Source of the DNA: Micropterus salmoides
Taxonomy: Eukaryota > Chordata > Actinopteri > Centrarchiformes > Centrarchidae
Assembly: GCF_014851395.1 (NCBI RefSeq)
Contig: NW_024040707.1
Location: forward strand, 5,330,349-5,394,348
Direction of reading: 5' to 3'
DNA length: 64,000 bases
Part shown: piece after piece, positions 1 to 13,899 of the stretch
How positions within the stretch are numbered: position 1 is the stretch's first letter
Layout: each line of letters begins with the position of its first letter
Program-made: the position numbers and the translations under genes
The notes under the pieces: generated by a model
Seen by the model: only the letters and a program-made list of their open reading frames with translations
Database searches by the model: none
Told to the model about the DNA's origin: nothing

Positions 1-3000
1 TTTTTATTGCAGAGTAGAAATGCCCTAGAGTGCATTTCACATAATGGTGCACTTACCTAGACCTGCAATGATGACAGAGATAATAAGAACAAAATGGCCT
101 CTAAAACCAATCCTATGAATGTTGTCCTTTTTTCCAAAAAGCCTGTGTTGACCCTTTGTTAACCATACATGAGCACATCTGTATTTAGCCAAGATATTTA
201 ACATGTTGACAGTAGATTAAAAATATAACTAATCTTACTATACGATATTAAATATTTTCCACCCTTGTCCAAACTAGTATTAGGGCATGAGCAGAATTTT
301 ATTGTCATTAATCCTTAAGCAAACATTATTTTAGTAGATATTTCTTTTAATATTCTGATTATTTTTGTCCTCAAATTTAAATAGACTATATTCATAATGT
401 TATGTGCAATTTGAGTATCTAATACTACTACCACCACTAATAATAATATTAATAACATCAAGAACATAATTATCCTCAGTTGGGCCAAAACACCAAAAAC
501 TCTTGGGCCAGCCTTGTAATAAATTACCTGCTTCAAACTTGTGGCAGGATATGGATATGCGGATAAGTCTCAGTCCCTGGGCAAGATAATCTAGATAAAA
601 AAGTTTAGTAAGAAAAGTCTAAACGCCTTGCAGGTTTGAAACTTTGATGTGAACCAATGACTTGTGTGAGGTAAACAAAGAGGACATACAAACTAGAACC
701 TATCATACAAGACAAGTTATTGGATTTAATACTTCAACACAAACAGAGTGGTGAAGCAATATGCTGCGGATACAATTTCCTCCCCTTTCCTGTAGCCACA
801 GCTAAGAGTCAGGGCTTTAGAAAGCATTTGGTTTTATTGCCCTGATCGATCCAAATGTGATTGATTGATCTGATCTTACAAAAACTACTGTGTTATCACT
901 TGTTCCTCTCCCACTGTTCTAAATCAAATCAGAGGCCAACCAAAACCATTTCTGATGATGTACAACCACGCCAGAAAATCAGGTTAGGGGATCAACAGGG
1001 ACTTTAAGACCAACAAAGCTGCAGTGTGCAGAAATGTCAAAAAATCTAAAAGACAGTGATTGGTATTTTCCAGGTGGGTACAAATTGCATTCAGATATTG
1101 GCTGATGTAGAAGGGAGGCTCTCTGGATACGGAATCCATTAACTCAAATGCATTTTCTACCTCTGGACCTGTTTGCTTAGACTAAGAATAAGATTGATCA
1201 TTTTGTTTCCTCTCCATTATTTTGTTTGACATCAGTTTCTCTATTTTCTGTTTTCCCAAACCAACCTGTGATCAATGTATCTGTATCTGTCTACCCAATG
1301 TCATTTCCTGTGTTAACACTAGCACTAACACTTCCTGGCATTTGTTTCCATAATTTATGTGCCTCTAAATTTGGCATCTACAATGTTCAGTATGCTTCAA
1401 ATGAACTTGAAAGTCACTAAGTTGGCAACAGTTTCAACTCAAGCATCTCAACTACCTATGTACTGATGCTTTATGACCAGACTGCACTGAGGTGCCCGGA
1501 GTGCCAATATACAAACACATTTTGAGCAAACACCCACTGAGAGAGAGGAGAGTGCAGCTCCAGATTAAAGGGAAGATGAAAGATGAAGAAGGACTGAGAT
1601 GCAGCCAACAATGATGATGTTTATAAGGAATTCACCAAGGGAGAGAGATGTCAGTTCAGCTCAAAAGTTAAAAAAAAAGAGCAAAAACAAGTGAAGTAAG
1701 ATATAACTTTTAATGATTCCTGTGGGGAAATAATGGGGTTGGAGAGCTTTTAAGGGTACAAACACAAGACATTCACTTAAGTATCAATGACTGTAACTCT
1801 AACAGTAACTTCAACCTAACCTACAGGCTGGTTAGCAGATCAGTTTGGTTTGTCAGCTGAAGTAACATCTGAGCATCCATTAACATGCCTAATCTTAGCT
1901 GCTTTCTAAGCAGATTGCTCATTGTACTTATGCCACTAACTGGGCTTATTCTACACTTATTATTAGGGATGTTTGACTGTCCATGGAAATGAAAATGAAT
2001 AATTCTTTGGAAAATAAATTGGCAAAATAATTTAAAATTAACCTCTAACAGGGGTGGAGGAATGTAATCATGACATTGTATGACATTCAGATGACCGACA
2101 GATTTGAGTCTCCTAAACCACACCATGATTATTCTCCCAATTGACAAGTGAGCTGGGTGAAATAAATGCATACTATGCTGCTCACTCTCCTGCTTGCAAC
2201 AAATGTATAAATTAAGTCAAGTAGTTTTAAGCTGTCCAAAGCTGGGGTTTTGGTGTGGCACAACCCTCTTCTTCATGTTTGATTCTTCTCAAATTGCTTG
2301 ACCAGCACACAGCAGAATCATAATGTTGATCATAAGCCTGTGTGGAGGTCTTCTGATTTTGCATGGACAGAGAGAAGATACACATAATGATGGGAGAAAA
2401 AATAATGAAATGAATGAAAAGAGGGACAAACCATTTGCTGGAGAAAAGCAGAAATTAGAGAAAGATCTGAAGATGATGAATGACATGGAAGAGAAGATCA
2501 TGAGGATGAAGGAAAAAACAGAGTGAAAAACCAAACAAAATACAATTAGTTATAAAAGAAGTCGCCCAGAGAGGGAAATGTGAGGAAACAGGAAGAGAAG
2601 AAGAAAAAGATAACAGACAGCCTAACAAATGAATCCCTATGTTTCATCTCCTGCACTCTCATTACTGGCTTGGTTTGTAGCCAGTAGCACTTTGACCTGT
2701 CAGTGCTCTCACAGAGAGTCTTTTCACTGACATATTACTGCAGGTTGAGTAAAAAGATCATACATTTTGAAAAATTAGCTGAGAACAAAGCAGTGGATGA
2801 ATTAGGGAGAAAGCGAGAAAGTGATGGAACAAATCTAATCCATTTTAAGGTTTTTTAGCACTAAAACACAGCAAGCTGAAGTTTTTTGCCAAGAATAAAT
2901 TCTGAAGGACAAAATACTTCCGCATCCACAGATAGCATCTCAAAGTTCACAGCACAACATGTTCTGGTTCAGCCATGAAGGGTCTATGGTCACCAGTAAG

Positions 3001-4150
3001 TAATAATTTGTCTGTCAACTACAAGCAAAGATGAGGGGTTGGGCATCCAGTTTTTTTTGTATGGTAGTCAGCAGGCTGAAGGCAATGCGCACTCATGGAT
3101 CAAAGCTTTGCAAAGAAAGAGAATATTGGAGTGACAGAGATAGAATTTGGGAGGAGAATAGGAGACACAGTTGGATGCAAAGGGGTAAATAAAGAGCTCT
3201 GGACACAATCAGAAGTAGTACTAAAACGGAACAGCCTTACATCAAACATGTGTAGCAGTATTGGAATTAAAATTCTCACCAAAGTCCACTGCAGAAAAAT
3301 GTTTAGTGCGTGGCTCTATGTTCAGGCATGCCTTTTTAATTTATTTGAATGCATCGGAATGAATGAGTAAATACAATCTAGTAAATAAAATGACTGAGGT
3401 TGGATTCATCAGCTTTCCTTCTTTCTCTGATGTATTTCTGGCCTGTTTGGGATATTGGTTTTATTGTACAAACAAGCTTGTTTATCCCATCATTGCCATT
3501 TGCAAAGTCTAGGGCTGACCCCGAATAGTCAAAGAAACAAGGATCATGCAATTTTGGCGATATGGGGGTGCCCAACGTCTGATTTTACATAAAACTATCA
3601 GTTTTCTCCCAATAAGTTAATATACTCCCTATTACAATATATTTCAACATATAATGCTGTAAATAAAAAAAATGAGAAAAGAAAAAAGCTTTCAATAAAT
3701 GTTTTTAAAGTACATGAATAAATCCAAAATTGTAACCCTAACCCTGGGTTGTCAGTGCGCATGTGTAGGCGTAGCGTGTAGGTAGTGGCAGAAGAGGAAC
3801 ACTTGCTGAAGAGACCTAGCCCCAGAGAGAGATCTTCAAAAAGCTTCAGTTTAGGAAATGTACAGTGTAAATTGAATGAATAGAGACAGCTCTGCAGCTT
3901 CTCAAGATTAAAGCGGAGCCACCATGTGTCCCCCCACCCCCGGCTCGCAATTGCCGTGCACAAAAACACACATGATTCGACTTTCAGTCGACTATAGGGA
4001 GGGATGTTCTCAGGATTGTCTTTATCTTTTTTTTCTTTTTCTATAAGAGGCAGAGTAGGGGGGATGCTGCACTGACTGCAAATGATAATATTACAATATA
4101 GAGGTTAATTATGTCAATTGAGAATAATCTGCCTAGAAAGTTATTTATTT
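1..4150. other. Intergenic DNA, no gene recognised
   Basis: I read both strands and found no protein motif, exon pair or repeat that I can name. Open frames here are short (up to 123 codons), low in motif content and often overlap on opposite strands, which fits chance. The stretch at 2380-2620 is purine-rich and lysine/glutamate-biased when translated, but this follows from base composition. Confidence 0.5.
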
Positions 4151-4214
4151 TATTTTATTTACCACAAATCGACCCCTCACTTATGACCCTCCCATCCAGG
4201 AGACTGAACAAACG

Positions 4215-4315
4215 TCCGTATTTGGCCTCATGTGACAGTTCCAACAGTCGTGCAGACTAGGCCTCAGGTGACTGGAACGACTGCCCTTATAAGCCAGGAA
4301 CACTAAGGAACCAAA
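4215..4315. repeat. Dispersed unnamed repeat, copy A
   Basis: This ~100-bp stretch aligns by eye with 7962-8070 in the same orientation. Shared blocks include TTGGCCTCA, GCCTC-GGT, AGCCAGGA-CACTAA and AACCA, in the same order and spacing. I do not recognise the family. The flanks do not obviously align, so only a core of an older repeat may remain. Confidence 0.55.
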
Positions 4316-5436
4316 GTGATATCCATCCCGTTGATAATGAAAAATACTTAATTTACCACCTTTGAATAGTGTTTTACCCAAATACATGTTGTAATTTGTT
4401 TCAGTACATAGATTTTTTGCATTGAGATACTATAAGGATACAAGGACCCCAAAACAAACAATTACTGTAAAACTTATTAATTAATTAATAGCAGAGTCCC
4501 TAATAGCTACCTGTCTCCTTTACTGGCCTGGTGTGGGAACACATTTTGAAAAATAAACGCAGGTCCCCAATAAACGCCTGATCTGGTTTTTATAGAAGTT
4601 CTTTGGATGTATAAAACATCTTAAACCCCGCGCCTGCTTTAGCTGCTTCTAAGCTGCTTAGATCGTTAATACAAATATTACTGTTTAAACGTATGATGAG
4701 TATGTCAGTATGGACATGCTACACATCGTTAGATCGGTTAGATTCTCCACAGATCAGTCATTCAGTTAATTTAACGGAAACAACGAGCCCCAAAGTGTAA
4801 TTCTTATAGATTTACTGGCGGAACCTGTATGGTACGAGAGACAAAAGGAAAAAAGTGCACACTGCCGCTTTGAAGAGCTCCGTTCCTTGATTATTTATCT
4901 ATCTTTAGTCTGTAAAGGTCCACCAATCAAAAGAATAAAAACAGCTTTTCATAAAAATTAATCCAAGTTGTAAATCCTGTTGTGTGAAGTCCAACAGTCT
5001 AACTTCTCTCATCCCGCACCATGTTGTTTTCGTGATATTACTTCAAAATAAAAAAGCATGTCCGTGCTAGATCAAATGAATGACGTGTATTTGATATCAT
5101 TGGATAACTTTTATACAAGTAATATTCTGTTTGAAATAAATAAACTGTTTCATGGTAGTTTCAGTTTTGTGCAAAAGGAATTAAAGGCCTGTCCCATATG
5201 GATGCCTGTCCAAATAAAGGCAGGGTCAATTCAGTGATTTTAGCAAATAAAACTATTATTCAAAGTTTTAAGGTACCTGCATCAACATGTCTCAAGAATC
5301 CAGACTGTTCTATTTCATATAGGCTTTGCCCTTTAAGACTATCGCTATTGGGTTTACCCCTACACCCGCAGCACTGAAAAAAGCTTGTCTACGCCCACCC
5401 GCAGTGTGGGCCTCGCCTATGTCCCCACCTTCAATC

Positions 5437-5805
5437 AATCAATAAATCAAGATTTATTTCTATAGCGCTTTACAACAACCGTCAGGTATCCAAAGTGCTT
5501 CACATCATAGAATATAATAAAACAGCAAATCAGACAATAGATACATAACAAAAAAGAAAAGTTAAAAAGAAACAAGAAAAAGGAAATTGTCACACCACTA
5601 CTGCGTATTAAAAGCCATTCTAAACAGGTGGGTTTTAAGTTTAGTCCTAAAAATAGTTTCATCTGAAATTGTGCGAATATCAAGGGGTAGCTTGTTCCAG
5701 AGTCTCGGAGCAGCAACTGCAAATGCCTGATCACCCCATTGCTTATACTTCGACCTTGGGACTTCTAAAACCAATTGGTTTGAAGACCGTAATGGCCGGC
5801 TGTGC
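5437..5805 (-). mobile_element. L2-type LINE, 3' end with reverse transcriptase C-terminus
   Basis: On the minus strand the frame contains AFAVAAPRLWNKLPLDIR followed by a KLKTHLFRMAFN-type ending, the typical close of the ORF2 protein of fish L2/Maui-like LINEs. It then runs into a tail whose plus strand begins with repeated TCAA units (5437-5452) and an 'ATTTATTTCTATAGCGC' block, the usual microsatellite-ended 3'UTR. Only the last ~70 codons and 3'UTR remain, so it is a dead 5'-truncated insertion. The open frame extends upstream to 5924 without LINE similarity. Confidence 0.75.
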
Positions 5806-6194
5806 TCACGCAGCGTGCACATACCTTGTGTATATATATATACACACACTACAGTGAGACCTGGCCATTGGCTCCCATAGTGCCTTTTCTTCAGCACTGA
5901 GAACCAAGGTCCAGTGAGGCCCATAGAATGGAGGGTTACGCCTATACTCTACTATATATCTGAAGTTACAATACTGTCGTTCTATTTCATATAGGCTTCG
6001 CTATCGGCTTAGAGCGAAGCAGAAGAGTCAACGGCTCACTGGCCCATACAGTACCACCAAGCACAGACGCACCTGTCCAGAGCCAATCAGCCAGCGCGAG
6101 CAGCGGCCGCTCCTCCACTGTCTGGATGGGAGAAAGCGCACCGCGCACTCACCGAGGACAATCACTCAGACAGAACGCTCAGTACTGAGTGAGT

Positions 6195-6560
6195 CAGAGA
6201 AAAAATATTTTAATTCTATAGTGCTTTTCAGGACACTCAAAGACACTTTACAGGTAAACGCAGAAGTTATGTACATTTAAAACCGACAAAAACATAGATA
6301 GCATAATATAAAATATACAAACAGTAGATAAAAACATGTGGTGCGGAAATACATAAGAGCAAGTGGCGACCATATAAATAACGAATAAGAAACAGCAGCA
6401 GGTGTAATATAACATTATTTGATGTTAAAAGCTAGTCTAAAAAGGTGGGTTTTGATAAGTGATTTGAAAGAGTCCATGTTGCTGCACTCTCGGATGTGTA
6501 TGGGTAAGGAGTTCCAGAGGGAGGGGGCTGCAATGGAGAACGGGAAGACATCCTGCAGGT
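6195..6560 (-). mobile_element. L2-type LINE 3' end, second fragment
   Basis: The minus strand at 6430-6555 reads as AAPSLWNSLPIHIRE...SLIKTHLFRLAFN, again the C-terminal end of an L2-type ORF2, followed by a stop. The 3'UTR reaches a 'TATTTTAATTCTATAGTGCT' border at about 6200. It lies in the same orientation as the fragment at 5437-5805 but differs in sequence, so it is a separate insertion rather than a tandem duplication. Confidence 0.65.
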
Positions 6561-7777
6561 AGAAACGACGATAGCCTTAGAGGGCTGCGCCTATAGTCAT
6601 AGAATCTGGAGTTGCAGTACGTAACTATTGTTCCAGTACCAAGGGACTGACCCCTACATAGAGCGAGTTTAACAATACCTGCTCGCGTTCGCCATGAGAA
6701 TAAGTTAAAAAAGAGAGGTATTTTTGGCTCCTCTTATATATTTTGTCTTTCTTAAATGAAAGTCAATCAGAACAAGTTACAAAAAAGCACATCTCAAGAA
6801 ACTGAGAAATCCCAAGGTCTCCTAATCTTTACCACTAGACCGCCTGAATCATTGTTTTTATCATGTCCAAGGTTGCAATGCCATTTGGCCTGGGGTAGAA
6901 ACTTCCTGACATTATACGACATGTGTAATGGAAGCTCTAAACCTAAAAAAATATTTTATTTTTATTTAATTTATTATTTAAAAGCTTGTGAGAATCTATG
7001 CAGTCGTCACATCATTAGGACAGAAACTATTCACTTCATGAAGTTTGTTTCTGCAACAATAAAGCAGATCGACTTTTGACACATAACAAGGGTGTGCTGA
7101 AAGCATAAACAAGGTAAAAGCTCCAATTAAGGAGTAATTAACATTAATGTACCGCAACAGAATTGCTAATGAGAAACCAACAACAGAAAACATTTAGAAA
7201 AATAACAGTAAAATAAATAGTCTATTATTAAGTGCTTGTGATGCATTAGAAAGGCGGGTTAGAAGATAATGATGGAGATAATAAAAGAGATAGACAGAAT
7301 AAATAAAGCTGATGTGCATAAATGCATGAAATAGAGGCACTAAATAAGCATAGTAAGAAACTAAGCGTGCATATGTGTTAAGCTTGTTGCCAACAGGCAA
7401 GTGTCTACTTACGTCAATAAATTCCCCCTTGACAGCCAGAGGAGAGTTGGAAACAGAACATTACTAGAAATGTCAGAAGATTAGATAATGGGATTCATTT
7501 TTCCAATCAAATTAAGAGAGAAAAGTTAGTTAACAGTCTCGGCTGCTGTTCAATCACCTTAACATGCTGTTCCCTGTCACTCACTGCAGCCACAGAAGGC
7601 AGATTCAGAGCAGTATTAGTGAATCTAAAGTAGTTTGTGTCTGTCCAAATATTTGCTTTATTTGTCACCATGTTCTTTTTGTGAAATATCTGTTGGTTGG
7701 TAAACTGTGTTGGCACACTGGCTCTCCTTGATATTGGCGCATGCACATTTCAACAATGTCACTAAGTCAAGCAAAGA

Positions 7778-7850
7778 CAATGGAAGTTTATTTGTATAAC
7801 ACATCTCATACAATAAGGCAATCCAATGTGCTTGCATTAAACATTAATGT
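7778..7850 (-). mobile_element. LINE/SINE 3' tail fragment
   Basis: The plus strand carries 'GAAGTTTATTTGTATAACAC' and a following block that ends in a GCTTGCATTAAAC sequence. Reversed, this resembles the 3' tail of fish L2-type LINEs (…GATTGCCTTATTGTATGAGA…ATACAAATAAACTTC). No coding part is attached. Confidence 0.45.
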
Positions 7851-7961
7851 AGCATAAACAAAAAACTGGGTTGAGAAGCCGTCGCTTAACAGAGGAGGGG
7901 GTCTATGCCACCACTTAAAATGCTGTCCTTTCATCACTTCCTAGGAAACTTAAACATAACC

Positions 7962-8070
7962 TTTTGGCCTCAGGTGAAGATGCCAACGATGGTCGTTCAG
8001 TCTTTGCCTCGGGTAGTACGACCATAACGCCTGTCATTACAACAGCCAGGAGCACTAACAAACCAGCAGT
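7962..8070. repeat. Dispersed unnamed repeat, copy B
   Basis: Second copy of the repeat at 4215-4315, same orientation, about 3.75 kb away. It has an extra ~8 bp in the middle (after the ACGAC block). The family is unknown to me. Confidence 0.55.
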
Positions 8071-8109
8071 GTCAATGATCCTGGCAAACGACCCCACTGA
8101 TGTTTAATA

Positions 8110-11100
8110 GCTGAGTTTCCCTACCAGTCAGTCAGAACTGAAGAAGTCTCTCAGATGAGGGACTTATAAGATTTTCAACGAAGTCCAGTTGCCCTTAACT
8201 TTAACCTTCTTTGGATAACTATGACCTGGATGACTGAGAATCTTCACAGACATACAGCATAAACAATTAAAAAAACAAACCATTTTAAAGGAAATTGAAG
8301 AATACAGGATATGAGGGCAAGATGGTTTATGATGAGTACTCAAGGTACAGTCAAAGGCAGTGCAGAACATAAAACCAAGAGTTAAAGGTGGTCAAAGTCA
8401 AAATTGGTACTCAATACTTTATTAATCGTGCTACATACAGTGACACATAAAGACTGTATATTGCAATACATTTCAGACTTTAGGGTCAACATTGCAGCTC
8501 TGTGAGCCTGTACTGTATTTAATCATGAACAAAAGTATTGGACAGATTGAAATTTTGATGCTGGATGGAACATCAGAGGATTCCCTAAGAGGTTACAATT
8601 CATGAGAACATCTCTTTACCATGTCTATACTTCATACCTCTGTATTCTGATCCCTCAGAGAGGGAGATCCAGAGTCACAGAAAAAGTCTGGGCACATTTA
8701 GACTTGAAGGCAGAAACACCCAGAACGAATCTGCCTGAGGACTTCAGTCTGCAGGAGAAGGGTTCAGAGCTTAAAGTTAATGCCAAAATGGGCTCGACAT
8801 ACAGTAGTAAGTAACCGACATTAATGATACCTGAAAAATGCAGGCCCTGCCATTGATGACAGACAACAGTGACAATATTCAAAAGAAATTCTAATTTCTT
8901 GCCTATAAAAACAAAGTTTTGATGGTAGAAGATCCATGAGCATTTCCTTTAATGGAACAAGCCCACCATTTGTTGAGCCCCAAGACAGACGACAGATGAA
9001 AGAAAGTTTTTGATGAATGTTAGGAAAAAGAATCAGACGGCCACAATTTTTTTTTTTAATGAGAATGCTGTCATGGGGACTTGAGGAGGGTATTAAACTA
9101 TGTCAATTAGTTGCTGCAGAGAAGTGGGTCACAAGTGCTCCAGGCCTGTTGTACCTGTCATACACAGATCCCAAACCTTGTTTCACTCATAGAATGAGAT
9201 ATCTATATAGATATTCAAACAGAATATCTATATAGTTAACAAACTTAATGCAGAATTAATATTTTTTCCACCATTTTATCTTCATCATCTAGTATGTCGA
9301 TTTTAGGGCTATTGATTATGCTAATGATGAAACTGTATACATGTGCACTTCCTCATGAGCAGGTGATATTCATCAGGCTGAAACAAGCAATTTACAACAA
9401 GTTTGTTGTAAACAAACAAAAACTTGAAACAATAAATCTCAGAAACAGTAAGATGGATTTAGGAAAAGCATATGAAAATGTTCTTGCGTGTGGCCCATTG
9501 TCATTAAAACAGAATGCAAGGTTTTGCAATGTCAAAGAAATGACCTAGCTATGGGAGTAGGCTACATCGCTACAATGAAGACCATCAAGACAGAAACACA
9601 GGCAGTCAGACGATCAAACATTTTAAACATCCTAGGTTTAGCCCGATTGTCTAAACCACTTCATTAGTAGATAATACACAAAATGTGTACAAAATGTCAG
9701 TAATAACTTTTCATTTCCCCGGAATTTATCTGCACACATATTGTACATACTGTAACTAAGGCAAGTTGTTCTTTACATTTATTAATTAACTTTTGAAAGT
9801 TGAAAGCAACATCATTATAGTATGGTGCATTACAAAACTCCAAACTGATTATTCTTCATTTGGTTTGTAAACATCTATTACTAAAAGATCAGTTCTAAAA
9901 TCAAAAGAAGAAGCCACAAAGGGGCCAGATCTGAGACATTAGTGTTTGATGTCGGGGAGCAAATCTCAAGTAGGAGTCTGGGATTTGTCTGTTCATTTTA
10001 AAGCCTGCTGCAGGGCTAAATAGGACTAACTGGACCTTAACAATTACTGTGAATCCTACAAACCAGCCGGGAGAAGGAAAAGAACAGGAAATATGGGGAG
10101 AAAGAGATGATACAAAGAACACTGTTCGAAAACCATGAATATTTGCACTTAACGGTACTGTGGGAAGCAGCTAGCGTTAGTACTTACTTGGTTCATAGGG
10201 AAGTAAAACCAATAGCTGTAATTAAGTTACAGATACAAGAATAGATGCAAGTTTCAAAACTCATGTAGTCGTGTAGTAGTACTGCTACCAAGCACCTCAA
10301 CCCCGCTTTTTTGTGAAGAAGTTATAGAAAATGCAGTGTGTTTGTCACAAATTAAGTGAAGCTTCATCAGCAGTGCTATTCTTCAATAAAACACAATCAG
10401 AACTTTGTAGGCAGGTTTAAGAATGGCAACGTCATTTTCCGAAAGATAGCCAATAACCTAGCTATCTCAATGAGAAACTATGACAGAAGAATGGAGACGA
10501 GTGTGGATGATATAGACGCAGCTGTACAATTTGTTGTAAATCATGGTACAACAGTAAAATAGGGAAGGAAATGTCACTAGCTACTTATTAGTTAGAGCAA
10601 AACAAAAAGGTCAGGCTATATGTTTTGATGTCATAGCATAATAATTTAAATATCACATATTACACTGCACGTGTATGAGTGGATATGTAGCCCATTAGCT
10701 GGGCTTCAAACTAATCAGTGAGGACATCAAGAGAACACTGTGAAAAATCAGATTTTCAACATAAAATGTTTGTTTGTGACACAGATGATAGAGACAAATA
10801 CACTCTCACAGACACAGCGTGAGATAGGTCAGTATTTATCCCTCTTACAAACTGACAAACTTGAAGCAGCAGGATGCAACAGACCAAGGCCAGACAGTGA
10901 TTTGCAGATAACTCATTTATCTCTGACGGGCCGATTTCTCTACCCTGCTGCAGTGAATTAGTGGTAGAATGGGATTCTCTGTGTTCTAGTCATGTCTATG
11001 AAGCTGAAAGATAGCATCTGGGTCTGTTTTTATTTGTTTATTTATTTTTAATTTATGTCAGACATCATCTATGATTCAAAGATACTATGAATATGAACCA

Positions 11101-12055
11101 CAGATTCTGCAGGCTGAATATATTTATTTTAGTGCCAGCCAAATGTCTCAAAATTCAATATTCCTCATATCTAAAATTAAAATAAATGTGACGAATGAAT
11201 TTACTTCACCTGACGGTAATCTTAGATATATAACCACTTCTCTTTTCCTTGTGGACAACTGGACCTGCAATTGTGAAATTTCCAACTGTCGTTAGTCAGG
11301 TTACCAAGCAACGGAAGAGACAAGGCTAATCACCCTGACAGGCAGAGCGGTGGAGCAAAGTTGGAGTATAAGCATGAGGGACCGTTGTTACAGGGTGAAA
11401 GATGGGAGGAGAGGGTGAAGGTGGTGTGGACAGAAGAACATGGGAGGAAAAGTGGGTCGACAGTTGACGAAGAAAGAGGAGAAAAAAGGAGGGGCGATAG
11501 GAGTGGAGTTATTGGGCAAAGTCGAGTGATGTGGGCAAGGATAGAGGGGCAAGGAAATAACGATAATTTACTACTCTAGGAGAGACATCTATGAACTACT
11601 CAAAACATACAATTATGGTCCTTAACAATTCTGCTATTCTGAGACAGTCAGCAAAAAATACATTCACTAAATTTAAAAATATGAATAAATGTTTAAATAA
11701 TCTGGATATAAATATGCTGCTGAACATGTTTTAACAATTCTTCCAGAGTTGGAAAAAAAGTTGGAAGTTTCTTTTGTCTTGGTAAAACTCAAATGCAGAA
11801 AAAAAGATACAAGACTTCAAAATAGACGAACACCTATGAAAAGAAGAAACTATGTGCATAGATAACATTACACACCCCTTGCAAAGTATTATTTGATTCT
11901 TTTCTCATAGTAAAATGTTAAAACTTAGCAGGTTAAAAATGACTGAGGATGATTAGCATGTTTAAAAGGTAACACTAAATCCAAGTGCATACTTTATTGC
12001 AAGAACATACTTTATTACACCAACAATTGATCCTGGTCCCAATTACATTTAATCA
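8110..12055. other. Intergenic DNA, no gene recognised
   Basis: No motif-bearing open frame, splice-consistent exon pair or named repeat was found. There is a small palindromic cluster at 9196-9236 (ATATCTATATAGATAT and a second ATATCTATATAG). A purine-rich tract at 11361-11575 gives a long lysine/glutamate/glycine-rich frame that I take as compositional. Confidence 0.45.
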
Positions 12056-12825
12056 CTTTGGTAGCACTTTATAATAACTACACACTATAAAGCATTAGTT
12101 AAGTATTAGTAAATACAGAATTCATCATTTATAAAGCATTGTTCATACAATAATACACATTAGTATGTCATTCATAAACAGTTATAAATGTTTTATTCTT
12201 TGTTATCTACACACTGTGAAGCAGTTGTTAAGTATTAGAACATTTTTAATTCATTTATAAATCATTGTTCTTAAGTTAATACACATTAGTAAGTCATTTA
12301 TAAACATAGTTATACATGTTTTCTTTGTTAATAAGCTTATCTACAATGTGCTTAATAATTGTATTTTCATAATTTAGACATGATCAGTTCAGTACTTATA
12401 AATGAAGTATTATTTTAATGACAAACCATTTATATATGAGTTGTTAATGGTTCATAAGATCATTTTATTTGGATACTTTCCCGACAAAGAATATGAACAA
12501 TCTCAGCATAACGTGTAATTCTACTAGTGGCAAAGCCCAAAGGATGCTTCTAAGACTACTCAAAAATGCCCCAGCTAACTTTACTTGGTAAAAGCCTCAC
12601 CATTACAGGCCTGGTACCGTTTCTTTGAACTTCTCATCAAAACTCCAAGATCTGCGCTTCCAGAGATCTTCTGTGATGGGACCAGCAAAGCGTTGCTTGG
12701 ATGGTCTGTTGAAGGACATGACATGTAATTATTTAGAAATGGTCAAATAGTGCGTGTTCATAGATGTTTAATGGCACTTAATAATACTGCAATTCATGAT
12801 TAATTCTGGTAATTACTAATGGTTA

Positions 12826-13035
12826 GTAAAGTATTTTGCGTGAGCTCATCTAAAGTGAGGACTGTCTATGCCTCATTAACCATTTACAAATTAAAGGCAA
12901 TAGATATTCTCTAAAGATCTGTTAATAAAGTATGATTATCATGAGTACTTCAGGTAGTTAAAAAGCATTTACTAGTTGTTAGTAAGTACTTTGTGTGAGC
13001 TCATCTAAAGTGAGGACTATCTATGCTATCTACTA
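12826..13035. repeat. Two-unit tandem duplication inside the long-TIR element
   Basis: The block GTGAGCTCATCTAAAGTGAG with GACT-TCTATGC following occurs at about 12840 and again at about 12996, each preceded by TTAGTAAAGTA/TTAGTAAGTA. The units are about 155 bp apart. This is internal structure of the non-coding part of the element. Confidence 0.6.
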
Positions 13036-13899
13036 TCTAGAACATTATTCATTGCAAAATGCCTTTCAGCCATTCATTCACAAAAAAACACAACAACACG
13101 AGAGACTATTGCTGCATAAACTGTTCAAATGTTGACATGAAATGAACCATCTACAACCCAACCCGTTCTCACTCCCAAGTCGTCACATATGGACGAATGG
13201 TCAAGACCCCGTGTTGTCACTTTATAACGCTCTTGGGAACCCCTTAGCGTCATAGTTCAACATACTGGGGAAAGCCCTGTAAATAGTTTTTGAATGCTAA
13301 AGATAGGTGTAGAATATTTAACACTACTTTAACTTACCAACCTAGGTTCTGAGAAGTAGTGTAGGGGTAAGAAATAGATTGTGTGTGATTAAAGAACAGT
13401 GGGCAGGTTTATTACTGTGCCTTTAACACTCTCATAGTGCACAAACCATGTTTGAAACAATCCCCAGAATAAGAAGAGCTCTTTCATAAAAAATACAATT
13501 TTTAAAAGTGTCCAGTGTCTTTCATTTATTTGTATCTCTACCTGGGCAGGATAATGAATGTGTGGTAGATCTTTCTTGTCTGCCAGTGTCTTGTAATCTG
13601 ATGTGTCAGTCCTGTTGAATGGGATCCAAAGCAGCTGGCCACACCGTGGTCCGATCTCATCATATTCACCTTTTTTTCCATGACAACAAGGGTAACGCCC
13701 TTATGTACGTTTTGTCATCCTACTTCCGGCGGAGTGGGACCATCACTTCCCGCTGAACGGGACCTAAGCTAGTTGCTAGCTGATGATAAATATTATATTT
13801 TCAGTTTCAATAGGTGAGAACAATTTTACAGCATAACGTGACTAGAGTGTTGTCGTGCATTTTACAACTTACACCTACCACCTAAAGATGAGGAGCATT

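Larger units (their letters stand above)
5290..6680. repeat. Composite repeat region with recurring border motif
   Basis: A motif resembling GTTCTATTTCATATAGGCTT occurs at about 5308 and again at about 5979. A related block (GCGCCTATAG...GGAGTTGCAGTACGTAAC) lies at about 6587-6640. They bracket two L2-type 3' ends (5437-5805 and 6195-6560). This looks like an older interspersed repeat family that received LINE insertions. I cannot name the family or fix its ends. Confidence 0.35.

Noticed and set aside
3598..3969. 123-codon minus-strand frame
   Set aside because: No domain, no splice or promoter support, and low-complexity phenylalanine-rich parts. Length alone is not unusual in this much DNA.
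11361..11579. Glu/Lys/Gly-rich plus-strand frame
   Set aside because: A purine-rich tract gives this composition without any motif.
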